Of a stretch of 64,000 nucleotides of DNA, positions 44,553 to 53,050 are shown in pieces. The stretch is taken from NCBI RefSeq assembly GCF_021202945.1, contig NZ_JAJOYR010000002.1, positions 795,825 to 859,824 of the forward strand, in the 5' to 3' direction. Position 1 is the stretch's first letter. Every line of letters starts with the position of its first letter. Under the pieces are notes generated by a model. That model searched no databases and was not told where the DNA came from. It saw only the letters and a program-made list of their open reading frames with translations. The stretch is from Stenotrophomonas sp. SY1 (GTDB taxonomy: Bacteria; Pseudomonadota; Gammaproteobacteria; Xanthomonadales; Xanthomonadaceae). A program made the position numbers and the translations under genes.

Positions 44553-45797
44553 TCAGACCTGGCCGATCTGGTCCATCCGGATCCGGTTGGCAAACAGCGA
44601 AAACGCCAGCACGCCAGCCAGTCCGTTGGCGCGGTTGAGCCACTGCGGCAACCAGCGCGGCGGGGCCAGCACGCCGGATTCGAACAGCGGCGCCAACGCC
44701 TGCGCGTCGTGCAACGTCATCTTGCCGGCGAACAACCAGCGGCATACCTGCAACTTGTCCTCGCGCAGCATCTGCCGGAAGAAGGTGTGCACCGACACCA
44801 GCCCGCGCAGGTACACCGTGTCCTTGGTGAAGGCGCCGCCGCCACAGGTCGGCACGCCACGGAACACACGCTGCGCCGAAGAAAAACTCTCCGCCGCGGT
44901 CTGCCCCGCATCGCGGAAGTACTGGAACACCTGGATGAAGTCCGCGCCGTCGCGCGCCATCGCAATGGCCTCGATACGCAGGCTGACGCGTTTGAGCCGC
45001 TCGATGTCGATGCTGCCGGTGATCTGCTCGGCAAACGTCGCCAGCCCTTCCTGGGTGGCGGTGATGCGCGGTGACGAGAGCCCAAGGCTGGCCAGTACCG
45101 TCTGCTCGCGGCCATTGAGCGCGGTGAGCGAATGCACCAGCGCCTCGTGGTGGAACAACTGCGCGCGGTCGTAGGCACTGAAACAGGCGCCGCTGCGCAG
45201 CCGGATGCGGGTTGCACCGGCTGCGGCCTTGGCGATCAGGTCGGCATCCAGTTCGACAGTGATGATGCGTGCGTCGAAGAAGTCATCCAGGTCGGACTGC
45301 AACTGCAATTGCAGCGCGGTGGCCGACACCGGAACGGATTCTTCCGGCGCCAGCAGTTCGTGGTCCAGCTCCTGCGCGATCTGGATGAAATGCCGTGCCG
45401 CCTCGCGCGTGGTCGGCCCGTTGCCGGGCATCGGCTGGTCGGGAACCCCGAACAACTGGCAGGAGAAATGGTCCACCGCCGGCGTGCCCAGCGCTTCCAG
45501 CAGACTCGCGGCCAGGTCCCAGCTGCGCACAGAATCACGCAGATAGATGCCGAGCGGATGGCTCTCGTCGACTGCCGCTTCGATGGCCGCCAGTTCGCGT
45601 CGCGCTTCACTGAAATCCTGCTTGGGGTAGCTCACCTGCGGCAGCTGCGGATTGCCGCGCGCCACGCTCTCCAGAAACGGCGCCTGCATCGACGCCGGCC
45701 AGCTGGTCAGTGTCAGCAGGCGGATGCCACGTACCGCCGCGACCATGCGCGCGTCGAGCGCAGCGTGATGGGCGATGCTGGGGTCTGGGTTATCCAT
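44553..45797 (-). CDS. DUF1704 metallopeptidase-like protein (QEGLA motif)
   Basis: A 414-residue protein of the DUF1704 family, often labelled flavohemoglobin expression-modulating. It has a metallopeptidase-type motif HExxxH (HEALVH, 217-222) followed by the family hallmark QEGLA (249-253), whose Glu could be the third zinc ligand. Eukaryotic relatives (MATCAP/KIAA0895 family) are tubulin tyrosine carboxypeptidases, so the bacterial protein may be a carboxypeptidase-like enzyme; this is inference from family knowledge. The ATG at 45797 gives MDNPDPSIAHH; a longer frame to 45923 runs into repeat sequence. It is convergent with the DadA-like gene, only eight bases away. Confidence 0.85.
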   Translation of the reverse strand: MDNPDPSIAHHAALDARMVAAVRGIRLLTLTSWPASMQAPFLESVARGNPQLPQVSYPKQDFSEARRELAAIEAAVDESHPLGIYLRDSVRSWDLAASLLEALGTPAVDHFSCQLFGVPDQPMPGNGPTTREAARHFIQIAQELDHELLAPEESVPVSATALQLQLQSDLDDFFDARIITVELDADLIAKAAAGATRIRLRSGACFSAYDRAQLFHHEALVHSLTALNGREQTVLASLGLSSPRITATQEGLATFAEQITGSIDIERLKRVSLRIEAIAMARDGADFIQVFQYFRDAGQTAAESFSSAQRVFRGVPTCGGGAFTKDTVYLRGLVSVHTFFRQMLREDKLQVCRWLFAGKMTLHDAQALAPLFESGVLAPPRWLPQWLNRANGLAGVLAFSLFANRIRMDQIGQV

Positions 45798-45930
45798 GCA
45801 ATCTCTCCGCTTGAGCCCCTCTCCCGCCTGCACGAGATGGGTCGGGGCGAGGGCAACACCGGGTGGAACGGGTGACGCTGATGCATTCCTCAATGGAATC
45901 CGCTCACGAAACAGGCAAACCAAGCCCTCA

Positions 45931-45972
45931 TCCGCCCCTTCGGGGCACCTTCTCCTGCTTGCGGGAGAAGGG
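45931..45972. repeat. Hairpin repeat GCCCCTTCGGGGC / CCTTCTCC...GGAGAAGG
   Basis: Two adjacent stem-loops of the type also seen at 33477. They lie within the 459-bp gene-free gap 45798-46256 upstream of the DUF1704 gene. Confidence 0.6.
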
Positions 45973-46050
45973 AGTAGTCATGCGCGTCCTCGCAGACTAC
46001 TCACAAATCCAGCAGTCCGTAGCCTTGGACTGTGGCCTTGCTTTGGTTCT

Positions 46051-46164
46051 CGTCATTTCCGCGCGGACCGGAATCACCTTGGCTTCTGGCTCTCACCCGA
46101 CATCGCGACAAAAGCCAACGCGGGGGCGAAAGCCAGAGCGATTCCCATCTGCGCTGGAATGACG
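46051..46164. repeat. MITE-like element with 27-bp inverted ends, copy 1
   Basis: The left end CGTCATTTCCGCGCGG (46051 onward) and right end CTGCGCTGGAATGACG (to 46164) form inverted termini of about 27 bp, with about 60 bp between. A better preserved relative is at 50763-50863, with a similar interior phrase (TTTGCCTTTGGGTTTCACC versus TTGGCTTCTGGCTCTCACC). Confidence 0.65.
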
Positions 46165-46256
46165 AACAGAAGGCCAACGCGATCACCCCACATCCGCCGG
46201 TTGAGAGTCCCGGCTTCAGGGCAATGACGGGTAAAAAACCACCCGTCAGCCCGGAG

Positions 46257-47354
46257 TCACCGCCGCTTGCCTTTCCCTACCGGCCGCCATTGCGCGCCAC
46301 GCCCGCTGCTCTTGCGCTCGGTAGCCTGCTCGGCCTGGCGCTGGGCCAGCTTGGCCGCCGCGTTGGCCACTTCCTCGCGCAGCTTGAGGTAGTTCTGCAG
46401 ACGGCTCTCTTCGATATCACCGCGCTCGATCGCTTCCTGCACCGCGCAGCCGGGCTCGTGCTGGTGCGCGCAGTTGCGGAACTTGCACTGCAGGGTCAGC
46501 GCTTCGATGTCGGCGAAGCCGCCTTCGGACAGGGTTTCCTCGCCGGTCGGCTTGAGCTCGCGCATGCCGGGCGTGTCGATCAGGCAGGCACCGCCCGGCA
46601 GCGGCATCAGCGCGCGGTGCGTGGTGGTATGACGGCCACGCGAATCGTTCTCGCGCACCGTGTTGGTCTTCATCCGGTCCTCGCCCAGCAGCGTATTGGT
46701 GAGCGTGGACTTGCCCGCGCCGGATGAACCCACCAGCACGATGGTGTGGCCAGGTTGCAGCCACGGTGCCAGCGCGGTGACGCTGGCCGGGTCCTTGCCG
46801 TTGATCGCCAGCAGCGGAATCTCCTGCGCAGCCAGTTCTTCCAGCACCGCCAGTGCGTCCTCGCTGTATTCGGTCTGGTCGGCCTTGGTCAGCACCACCA
46901 CCGGCGCGGCACCGCCACCGCCCACCAGCAGCAGATAGCGTTCGATGCGACGCGGATTGAAGTCCGCATCCAGCCCGCAGACGATGAACACCGTGTCGAT
47001 GTTCGCGGCGATCACCTGCTGGTGGTAATGCTCGCCGGCAGCGCCACGCTTGATCGAAGTACGCCGCGGCAACAGCGCGACGATGCGGATGCCTTCCAGC
47101 AACACCCAATCGCCCACCGCCGCGCGTTCATGGCTGGGAAACCGAGGCCGCTGCCACTCCGGCGGCGATTCGGTTTTCAGGCTGTGGTCGGGTGCGTCAG
47201 CGACCACGTAGCCGGAGCGGTGCTGCTCGATCACCCGCCCCGGCCGCGCTTGCGGATGGGCGGCGAAAAGGGCCTGCCAGGCCGGTTCCTCGGGGGCGCC
47301 GGGCCAGGGCCAGCCGATACTGCGCAGCGGCTCGAAATCGATGGTGTCTGTCAT
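46257..47354 (-). CDS. rsgA: Ribosome small-subunit GTPase RsgA
   Basis: A circularly permuted GTPase that acts late in 30S subunit maturation. The 365 residues have an N-terminal OB-fold (about 35-110, DWVLLEGIRIVALLPRRTSI). The GTPase motifs come in permuted order: G4-like LTKAD first, then G1 GSSGAGKST, G2 GRHTTTHR and G3 DTPGMREL. The C-terminal zinc domain has CKFRNCAHQHEPGC. The last ~25 residues are Lys/Arg rich (GKGKRR), useful for rRNA contact. It is transcribed away from the aminotransferase gene, and its promoter lies in a repeat-containing gap. Confidence 0.97.
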   Translation of the reverse strand: MTDTIDFEPLRSIGWPWPGAPEEPAWQALFAAHPQARPGRVIEQHRSGYVVADAPDHSLKTESPPEWQRPRFPSHERAAVGDWVLLEGIRIVALLPRRTSIKRGAAGEHYHQQVIAANIDTVFIVCGLDADFNPRRIERYLLLVGGGGAAPVVVLTKADQTEYSEDALAVLEELAAQEIPLLAINGKDPASVTALAPWLQPGHTIVLVGSSGAGKSTLTNTLLGEDRMKTNTVRENDSRGRHTTTHRALMPLPGGACLIDTPGMRELKPTGEETLSEGGFADIEALTLQCKFRNCAHQHEPGCAVQEAIERGDIEESRLQNYLKLREEVANAAAKLAQRQAEQATERKSSGRGAQWRPVGKGKRR

Positions 47355-47667
47355 CCGCCAATTCTACCGGGCCTGATGCGGGCTGCTTGTCTGCGACATT
47401 TCCGCGCGGGTATCAAAGCCCAAAGGCCCCTCCTCCTCCCCTTCATCTCCTCTGAAAGTGAGGGGCCGCATCAGGGCCCCCTCACTTGCGCAGCGCGCAG
47501 GGAGGTTGGGGAAGGGAGCCGTGACGGCGGCCCGGCCGTCACTCATCCGGAAAAATCCCTTCCCAACCCCGCCCCGGCAAACACTTGGTTGGCATTGGAA
47601 CCGTCGCCCCGCAACGCAACAATTCAGCTACCATGCGGCTTCCATGCCCTTGAACGGCCCTGTCGAA
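47355..47667. other. Gap between rsgA and the aminotransferase gene
   Basis: 313 bp without a supported gene. It contains GAGGGGCCGCATCAGGGCCCCCTC-like hairpins and a stretch, GGGAGGTTGGGGAAGGGAG, resembling the repeats upstream of leuB. Divergent promoters are expected here, but I cannot place them. Confidence 0.5.
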
Positions 47668-48933
47668 ATGTCAACCCCCTCCAAACCGCTCGTCATCCGT
47701 GAACGTCTGTCCGAAGTCCGCTACGAAATCCGTGGTGAACTGGCCCGACGAGCGCGCGAGTTGGAGGCCCAGGGCCACAAGCTGATCAAGCTCAACATCG
47801 GCAATCCCGGCGCGTTCGGTTTCCGCGCACCGGAGCACCTGCAACGCGCCATTGCCGATGACATGGGCCGCACCGATCCCTACACCCACCAGCAGGGCCT
47901 GCCGGTCGCGCGCGAAGCGATCGCCGCCGCCTACGCCCGCCGTGGCGCACCCGATGCGGTGGCTGACCGCGTGTTCCTGGGCAATGGCGTGTCCGAGTTG
48001 ATCGACCTGTCACTGCGGGCGCTGCTGAACCCCGGCGACGAAGTGCTGGTCCCCTCGCCCGACTACCCGCTGTGGTCGGCCGCCACCATCCTCAACGACG
48101 GCCGTCCGGTGTATTACCGCTGCCGCCCGGAGAACGGGTTCCTGCCCGATCCGGTGGAGATGGAGACGCTGGTGTCCTCGCGCACCCGCGCCATCGTGCT
48201 GATCAACCCCAACAACCCGGCTGGCGCCAGCTACCCGCGCGAGCTGCTGGAAAAAATCGTCGCCATCGCCCGCAAGCACAACCTGTTGCTGCTGGTGGAC
48301 GAAATCTACGACCAGATCCTGTACGACGGTGCGCAGTTCCAGCCGGTCGCACCGTTGGCCGGCGACCATCCGTGCCTGACCTTCAGCGGCCTGAGCAAGG
48401 TGCACCGCGCCTGCGGCTGGCGCGTGGGCTGGATGCTGCTGTCCGGTGCCGGCGAGCGGCTGGGCGAATTCCGCGCCGCGCTGGACCTGCTCAGCGCCCT
48501 GCGCCTTTGCGCCAACGTGCCGGGCCAGTACGCCATCGAAGCTGCCGTCAGCGGCCCGGATACGATCAGTGCGTTGTGCTCGCCCGGCGGTCGTCTCTAC
48601 GAAACCCGCCGCGCGGTGATCGAAGCCTGCGAAGCCAGCGAGCACCTGTCGCTGGTGGTGCCTTCGGGCGCGCTGTACGCCTTCCCGGCGGTCGTGGGCC
48701 CGGCCGCACAGGGCTTTGACGACCACAACTTCGCCCTGCAGCTGATGGAAGAGGAAGGCGTGCTGGTGGTGCCGGGCTCCAGCTTCAACGTGCCCTACCG
48801 CAACCACTTCCGCGTGACCCTGCTGCCGGAAGCCGGTGTGATGCGCGAGGTATTCGGCCGCATCGACAAGCTGCTGGCCCGCCGTGCCGAAGCGGTGACC
48901 AAGGTGGTACCGCTGAAGTCGCGCCGGGCCTGA
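47668..48933 (+). CDS. alaA: AlaA-like alanine/pyridoxal aminotransferase
   Basis: A fold-type I PLP aminotransferase of 421 residues, close in sequence pattern to E. coli AlaA, which makes alanine from pyruvate and glutamate. Shared blocks are LIKLNIGNPGAFGFRAPEHL, VFLGNGVSELIDLSLRALLNPGDEVLVPSPDYPLW, LINPNNPAGA and the PLP lysine in TFSGLSKVHRACGWRVGWM, with RLCANVPGQYAIEAA. Two in-frame ATGs (47644 and 47668) are possible; I prefer 47668 because the AlaA-like region begins soon after. It is followed seven bases later by an SGNH hydrolase gene. Specificity for alanine is inferred. Confidence 0.88.
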   Translation: MSTPSKPLVIRERLSEVRYEIRGELARRARELEAQGHKLIKLNIGNPGAFGFRAPEHLQRAIADDMGRTDPYTHQQGLPVAREAIAAAYARRGAPDAVADRVFLGNGVSELIDLSLRALLNPGDEVLVPSPDYPLWSAATILNDGRPVYYRCRPENGFLPDPVEMETLVSSRTRAIVLINPNNPAGASYPRELLEKIVAIARKHNLLLLVDEIYDQILYDGAQFQPVAPLAGDHPCLTFSGLSKVHRACGWRVGWMLLSGAGERLGEFRAALDLLSALRLCANVPGQYAIEAAVSGPDTISALCSPGGRLYETRRAVIEACEASEHLSLVVPSGALYAFPAVVGPAAQGFDDHNFALQLMEEEGVLVVPGSSFNVPYRNHFRVTLLPEAGVMREVFGRIDKLLARRAEAVTKVVPLKSRRA

Positions 48934-48940
48934 CCGCACG

Positions 48941-49585
48941 ATGCACTCCGACGTGACCGCAAGCACCACGCGCTACCTCGCCCTGGGCGACTCCTACACG
49001 ATCGGCGAAGGCGTGCCGGCTGCCGGCACCTGGCCGTTCCAGTTGGCTGCCGCGCTGCGCGCGCAGGGCATCGGGCTGGATGATCCGCAGGTGATCGCCA
49101 CCACCGGCTGGACCACCGACGAGCTGGCGGCGGCCATCGACGAGGCCGCACCGCAGGGTCCGTTCGCGCTGGTGAGCCTGCTGATCGGGGTCAACAACCA
49201 GTACCGGGGCCGTCCGTTGGCCGAGTACCGCCAGCAGTTCGAACAGCTGCTGCAGCGCGCGATCGCCCTGGCCGGTGAAGACCCGCGACGGGTGCTGGTG
49301 CTGTCCACGCCGGACTGGGGCTTCACCCCGTACGCGCAGCAGAACGGGCGCGATGCGGCACAGGTGGCCCGCGAGATCGACGACTTCAACGCCGCCGAGC
49401 AGGCCTGCTGCGGCGACTACGGTGTGGCCTTTGTCGACATCACCCCGACCAGCCGCGAAGACGGCGCCAACCCGGCCATGTTGGTGGAAGACGGCCTGCA
49501 CCCCTCCGCGCTGATGTACCAGCGCTGGATGGAACAGGCGTTGCCGGTGGCTGCCGGCCTGCTCAAGGCCCCCCCAGCCGCGTGA
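48941..49585 (+). CDS. SGNH-family esterase/lipase-like hydrolase
   Basis: A 214-residue serine hydrolase with all four SGNH blocks: LALGDSYTIGEG (nucleophile Ser), the Gly block near ATTGWTT, IGVNNQYRG (Asn) and VEDGLHPSALMYQRW (Asp and His). There is no signal peptide, so it is probably cytoplasmic. It starts seven bases after the aminotransferase and overlaps the next methyltransferase gene by four bases (GTGA), so the three genes are translationally coupled. The substrate is unknown; the family includes thioesterases, lysophospholipases and carbohydrate esterases. Confidence 0.9.
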   Translation: MHSDVTASTTRYLALGDSYTIGEGVPAAGTWPFQLAAALRAQGIGLDDPQVIATTGWTTDELAAAIDEAAPQGPFALVSLLIGVNNQYRGRPLAEYRQQFEQLLQRAIALAGEDPRRVLVLSTPDWGFTPYAQQNGRDAAQVAREIDDFNAAEQACCGDYGVAFVDITPTSREDGANPAMLVEDGLHPSALMYQRWMEQALPVAAGLLKAPPAA

Positions 49586-50286
49586 ACAGGCGCGATGACG
49601 TCCATCCGGCCATGACGGCCGAAGATGCCCGCGCCATCGCTCGTGCCTTCGCCCCGAAGCAGCCGTGGGGCAATCGTTGGGATTACTACTACACCCTGCT
49701 AAAGCTGCGCAGCGACCCACTGTATCCAGGCGTCCTGGATGCCCTGCGCGGCACCACCGCGCCGGTTCTGGACATGGGCTGTGGGCTTGGCCTGCTGGCC
49801 CACGCGCTGCGCCATGATGGCCAGTCCATGCCCTACCGTGGCGTGGACAACGACGCAGCCAAGATCCGTCGCGGCCACAGCGTCGCAACGCGTTCGGCAC
49901 TGGAAAACACCGGATTTGAGCGTGTTGACCTGGCCACCACCGTGCCCAAGCATCGCGGCAGCGTTGCCATTCTCGACGTCCTGCAGTACCTGCCCGCCCC
50001 GGCCCAACAGGCATTGCTGGAACAAGCCGCAGCCATGCTCGATGACGGAAGCCGGCTGGTGATGCGCATGGCACTGGCCGACCGCAGTCGCCGGGGACGC
50101 ATCTCCAGGCTCGGCGACCGCGCCGCGAACTTGATCGGCTGGATGCAGTTTCGCCCCCGCCATTACCCGGATGCAGATACCCTGCGCGCCCAACTGCAGC
50201 GTGCCGGGCTCTCGGTCACCTTCACCCCGCTGTACGGCAATACGCCCTTCAACAACTGGCTGCTGGTTGCCCAACGCACGGGTTGA
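49582..50286 (+). CDS. Class I SAM-dependent methyltransferase
   Basis: A 234-residue methyltransferase with motif I VLDMGCGLGLLAHAL at about 64-78, post-I acidic YRGVDNDAAKI and motif IV-like VAILDVLQYLPAPAQQ. The C-terminal half (WMQFRPRHYPDADTLRAQLQRAGL) is typical of small-molecule or lipid methyltransferases. The GTG at 49582 overlaps the SGNH stop; an ATG at 49612 is an alternative. Its substrate is unknown. Confidence 0.87.
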   Translation: MNRRDDVHPAMTAEDARAIARAFAPKQPWGNRWDYYYTLLKLRSDPLYPGVLDALRGTTAPVLDMGCGLGLLAHALRHDGQSMPYRGVDNDAAKIRRGHSVATRSALENTGFERVDLATTVPKHRGSVAILDVLQYLPAPAQQALLEQAAAMLDDGSRLVMRMALADRSRRGRISRLGDRAANLIGWMQFRPRHYPDADTLRAQLQRAGLSVTFTPLYGNTPFNNWLLVAQRTG

Positions 50287-50368
50287 GGCGCGACTCAGCC
50301 GTTTGCGTCGATAATTGCCCCATTCCCATCCTGCCGACCCGTCCGGGCCGGTGCTCAACGAGATTCCC

Positions 50369-50704
50369 GTGAGAAAAACCTATCGCCTCGACCTCGAAGG
50401 CAAGCATCCCGACCGTCTGCTGGAAGCCAGCAAGCACGACATCCGCAAGTACATCAAGCGCGAGCGCGGCAAGGCGTTGCCGGCCGGTGCCGACTTCTGG
50501 GATTTCGACAGCAAGGCCGGCGTTGACGAAGCCAGTGCCCAGCCGGTGGTGTTCGCCGAACTGATCCGCGCGGTGGACGCGCTGGTGGCCGCTGGCAACA
50601 AGCAGTTCTTCGTCGAAGTGCTGCGCAAGCCCGGCAAGCGCACCCCGCGCCCGGCTGCCGAGCCGACCACCGAAGCCTCGCCGGAAAGCGACTTCGAGGA
50701 TTGA
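50369..50704 (+). CDS. Small conserved protein (DUF6172-like)
   Basis: An 111-residue basic-then-acidic protein: VRKTYRLDLEGKHPDRLLEASKHDIRKYIKRERGKALPAGADFWDFDS, then AELIRAVDALVAAGNKQFFVEVLRKPGKR and an acidic tail. The pattern (RKYxKRERxKxLP, FWDFD, KPGxR) fits the family annotated DUF6172, of unknown function. GTG at 50369 is the likely start, giving the family-like RKTY N-terminus. It follows the methyltransferase by 82 bp and is followed by repeats. Confidence 0.75.
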   Translation: MRKTYRLDLEGKHPDRLLEASKHDIRKYIKRERGKALPAGADFWDFDSKAGVDEASAQPVVFAELIRAVDALVAAGNKQFFVEVLRKPGKRTPRPAAEPTTEASPESDFED

Positions 50705-50713
50705 TTCACCGCA

Positions 50714-50736
50714 GGTAGTGCCGAGCCCTGCTCGGC
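50714..50736 (+). repeat. SMAG-type GTAG repeat
   Basis: GTAG followed by TGCCGAGCC-CTG-CTCGGCA, the classic GTAG-headed stem-loop of Stenotrophomonas. It lies just after the DUF6172-like gene. Confidence 0.8.
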
Positions 50737-50762
50737 AATGCCGTTGCTCGTTGCTTCTGCGT

Positions 50763-50863
50763 CGTCATTCCCGCCCACGCGGGAATCACTTTTGCCTTTG
50801 GGTTTCACCAGGGAAGGCGTGCAAGCAACAGCAAATGCGATTCCCGCCTTCGCGGGAATGACG
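50763..50863. repeat. MITE-like element with 27-bp inverted ends, copy 2
   Basis: The ends CGTCATTCCCGC and GCGGGAATGACG are inverted over about 27 bp, and each end is itself a palindrome (ATTCCCGC-N4-GCGGGAAT). The interior is about 47 bp. A diverged relative lies at 46051-46164. Confidence 0.8.
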
Positions 50864-50897
50864 GCATAAGCCAAGTTCAGCCTACCCAGCCACCCTC

Positions 50898-52157
50898 TCA
50901 CTCGGCCGGCTTCGCTGCCGCAGCCGCTGCACGCAATCGATCCTTCTTGCTCGGCCGGCGGCCCTTGATGCCGCCGTTGTCATCGGCCACACGCACCTCC
51001 GTCGCGACGGCTTCGTCGGGTTCAAAGCCCGCCAACACAGCAGCATCCACCTGCACCGCATTGCGCTTACAGATCAACCGCCAATGCGCCTGCGATGCGG
51101 CATCGACGAAGCTCACGGCCAGCCCCTTCTCGCCAGCGCGTCCGGTGCGGCCGATACGGTGCAGGTAATCGGCCGGCGAACGCGGCAGGTCATAGTTCAC
51201 CACCACCGGCAGGCGTGCGATGTCGATGCCACGGGCGGCCACGTCGGTGGCTACCAGCACCTGCAGTTCGCTGTCCTTGAACGCCTGCAGCATGCGCATG
51301 CGACGTCCTTGCGACAGATCACCATGCAGGGCCTGCGCGTTCACGCCCGCCGTGCGCAACTGGCCGGCGAGACGATCGCTGTCGCGGCGACTGCCGACAA
51401 ACACCAGCACCTGCCGCCATTGCGGCTCGTCCAGCAGCGACAACAGCAGTTCGGTGCGCCGGACGGCATCGATGCGAATCGCCCGCTGCTCGATTTCCGG
51501 CTGCGCCTGCTCGCCGATTTCCACCCGCTGCGGTTCGCGCAGGCCGGCGTTGGCCAGTGATTCGATATCCGGCGGGAAGCTCGCCGAGAACAGCAATGTC
51601 TGCCTGCGCGTTGGCAGTTCGGCCAGCACCTGCCGCAGTTCATCACCGAAGCCCAGTTCCAGCAGTCGGTCGGCTTCATCCAGCACCAGCAACTGCACCT
51701 GCTTGAGCGACAGTGCGTTGTGCGCCAGCAGGTCCAACAGGCGTCCGGGCGTGGCCACCACCACGTCGGCGCCACCACGCAACGCCATCATCTGCGGATT
51801 GATCGACACTCCGCCCACGGTGCACACCACGCGCGGCTGGCGCGCCAGCTGCCGGCCAAGGGTGACGAACACATCGGCCACCTGCAGCGCGAGTTCGCGG
51901 GTAGGCACCAGCACCAGCTGCGCCAGTACACGCGGCTTGCGCGGCGGAGCCAGTACGAAACGCTGCAACGCCGGCAACACGTAGGCGGCGGTCTTGCCCG
52001 AACCGGTCGGTGCCAGCGCCACCAGGTCGCGCCCCTGCACGATCAACGGCACTGCCTGCTGCTGGATCGGCGTCGGCTGCTCGTAACCGGCCTGGCTCAA
52101 CGCCTGCTGCAACGCCGGCAGCACATAGGGAGACAGCCCAAGTCGGGAGAAAGGCAT
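50898..52157 (-). CDS. DEAD-box RNA helicase (RhlE-like)
   Basis: A 419-residue ATP-dependent RNA helicase, probably acting in ribosome assembly or mRNA decay. The Q motif (GYEQPTPIQQQAVP), I (APTGSGKT), Ia (PTRELALQ), GG, Ib (TPGRLLDLL), II (VLDEADRLLELGF), III (FSASFP rather than SAT), IV (VFVGSRRDSD), V (ATDVAARGIDI) and VI (HRIGRTGRAG) are all present. The C-terminal tail is short, basic and Ala-rich. Motif III reads SAS, which occurs in some RhlE types. The ATG at 52157 has GGA upstream; longer frames upstream are not supported. Confidence 0.93.
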   Translation of the reverse strand: MPFSRLGLSPYVLPALQQALSQAGYEQPTPIQQQAVPLIVQGRDLVALAPTGSGKTAAYVLPALQRFVLAPPRKPRVLAQLVLVPTRELALQVADVFVTLGRQLARQPRVVCTVGGVSINPQMMALRGGADVVVATPGRLLDLLAHNALSLKQVQLLVLDEADRLLELGFGDELRQVLAELPTRRQTLLFSASFPPDIESLANAGLREPQRVEIGEQAQPEIEQRAIRIDAVRRTELLLSLLDEPQWRQVLVFVGSRRDSDRLAGQLRTAGVNAQALHGDLSQGRRMRMLQAFKDSELQVLVATDVAARGIDIARLPVVVNYDLPRSPADYLHRIGRTGRAGEKGLAVSFVDAASQAHWRLICKRNAVQVDAAVLAGFEPDEAVATEVRVADDNGGIKGRRPSKKDRLRAAAAAAKPAE

Positions 52158-52197
52158 TCGGAGATTCCGTGGGGCGGACAGAGAACGGGGGGCGAGT

Positions 52198-52989
52198 CTA
52201 CGCCGTTGCCCGTGGCAGACGCGCAGACAGGCCCTGCGCCTGCAACTGCTGAAGCACGGCCTGGATGATGGCCAGGTTGTGGCCATGCCCTGAACCTTCA
52301 TGCAGCAGCACGATGGCGCCGGGGGCCAGATCACGACCAATACGCGCCACAACCTTGTCCGGCTCGCAGCCCACACCATCGAACCCACGCGCGCTCCAGC
52401 CCACGCGGGCCAGGTCATGACGCTTGAGTGCCGCCCCCACAAAGGGGTTGGTCATGCCCACCACCGAGCGGTACCAGCGTGGTGGTTCGCCGGCGATGGC
52501 CGCCAATGCCTGCTGGCAGGCGCCGATCTCCTGCGCCATCCGCGCCGGCCCCAGCGCCCAGAACCGGCTCTGCGGGTGTGAATGGCTGTGGTTGCCCAGG
52601 TCATGCCCACGACGCAGCACTTCACGCACCAGCTCCGGCCGCGCTGCCGCCCGTTCGCCGACCATGAAGAAGGTGGCCTGTGCGTCGTAGCGGTCCAGCA
52701 GATCGAGGATGGGCAACGTGTCGTCGGAGGGGCCATCGTCAATGGTCAACCACACCGCCGGGCCCGGCAGGTGGCTGACCACCGGCGCATAGAAGCGACT
52801 GTTGGGCAGGAATACCGGCACCACGAACAACGCATGGCTGGCTACCAGCGCGGCCAAGCCCCAGCCCCACCCCAACTGCCACCACAGCAGCAGCACCAGC
52901 AGCTGCGAGGCGATCAACCAGGGCAGCCAGCGCCAGGGTTGGACGGGAATGCGGTGCAGGGTCTGCTGCGGGGTTTCCGGGTCAGTCAT
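52198..52989 (-). CDS. Membrane-anchored polysaccharide deacetylase (NodB domain)
   Basis: A 263-residue protein with two N-terminal hydrophobic helices (about 20-60) and a NodB/CE4 domain outside or at the membrane. Motif 1 is LTIDDGPSDDT (the metal and base Asp residues), motif 2 is NHSHSHPQ, motif 4 is GWSARGFDG and motif 5 is IVLLHEG. Motif 3, normally RxPxG, reads RSVVGMTNP, so the proline is lost. The fold and metal site are intact, so activity on an N- or O-acetylated glycan is plausible. It is divergent from the glutaredoxin fusion gene. Confidence 0.85.
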   Translation of the reverse strand: MTDPETPQQTLHRIPVQPWRWLPWLIASQLLVLLLWWQLGWGWGLAALVASHALFVVPVFLPNSRFYAPVVSHLPGPAVWLTIDDGPSDDTLPILDLLDRYDAQATFFMVGERAAARPELVREVLRRGHDLGNHSHSHPQSRFWALGPARMAQEIGACQQALAAIAGEPPRWYRSVVGMTNPFVGAALKRHDLARVGWSARGFDGVGCEPDKVVARIGRDLAPGAIVLLHEGSGHGHNLAIIQAVLQQLQAQGLSARLPRATA

Positions 52990-53050
52990 TCCCCATGATG
53001 CCATGCAGCGTAGAATCGGCCCTGTCTTCGACCACTTTCACGAGTACACG

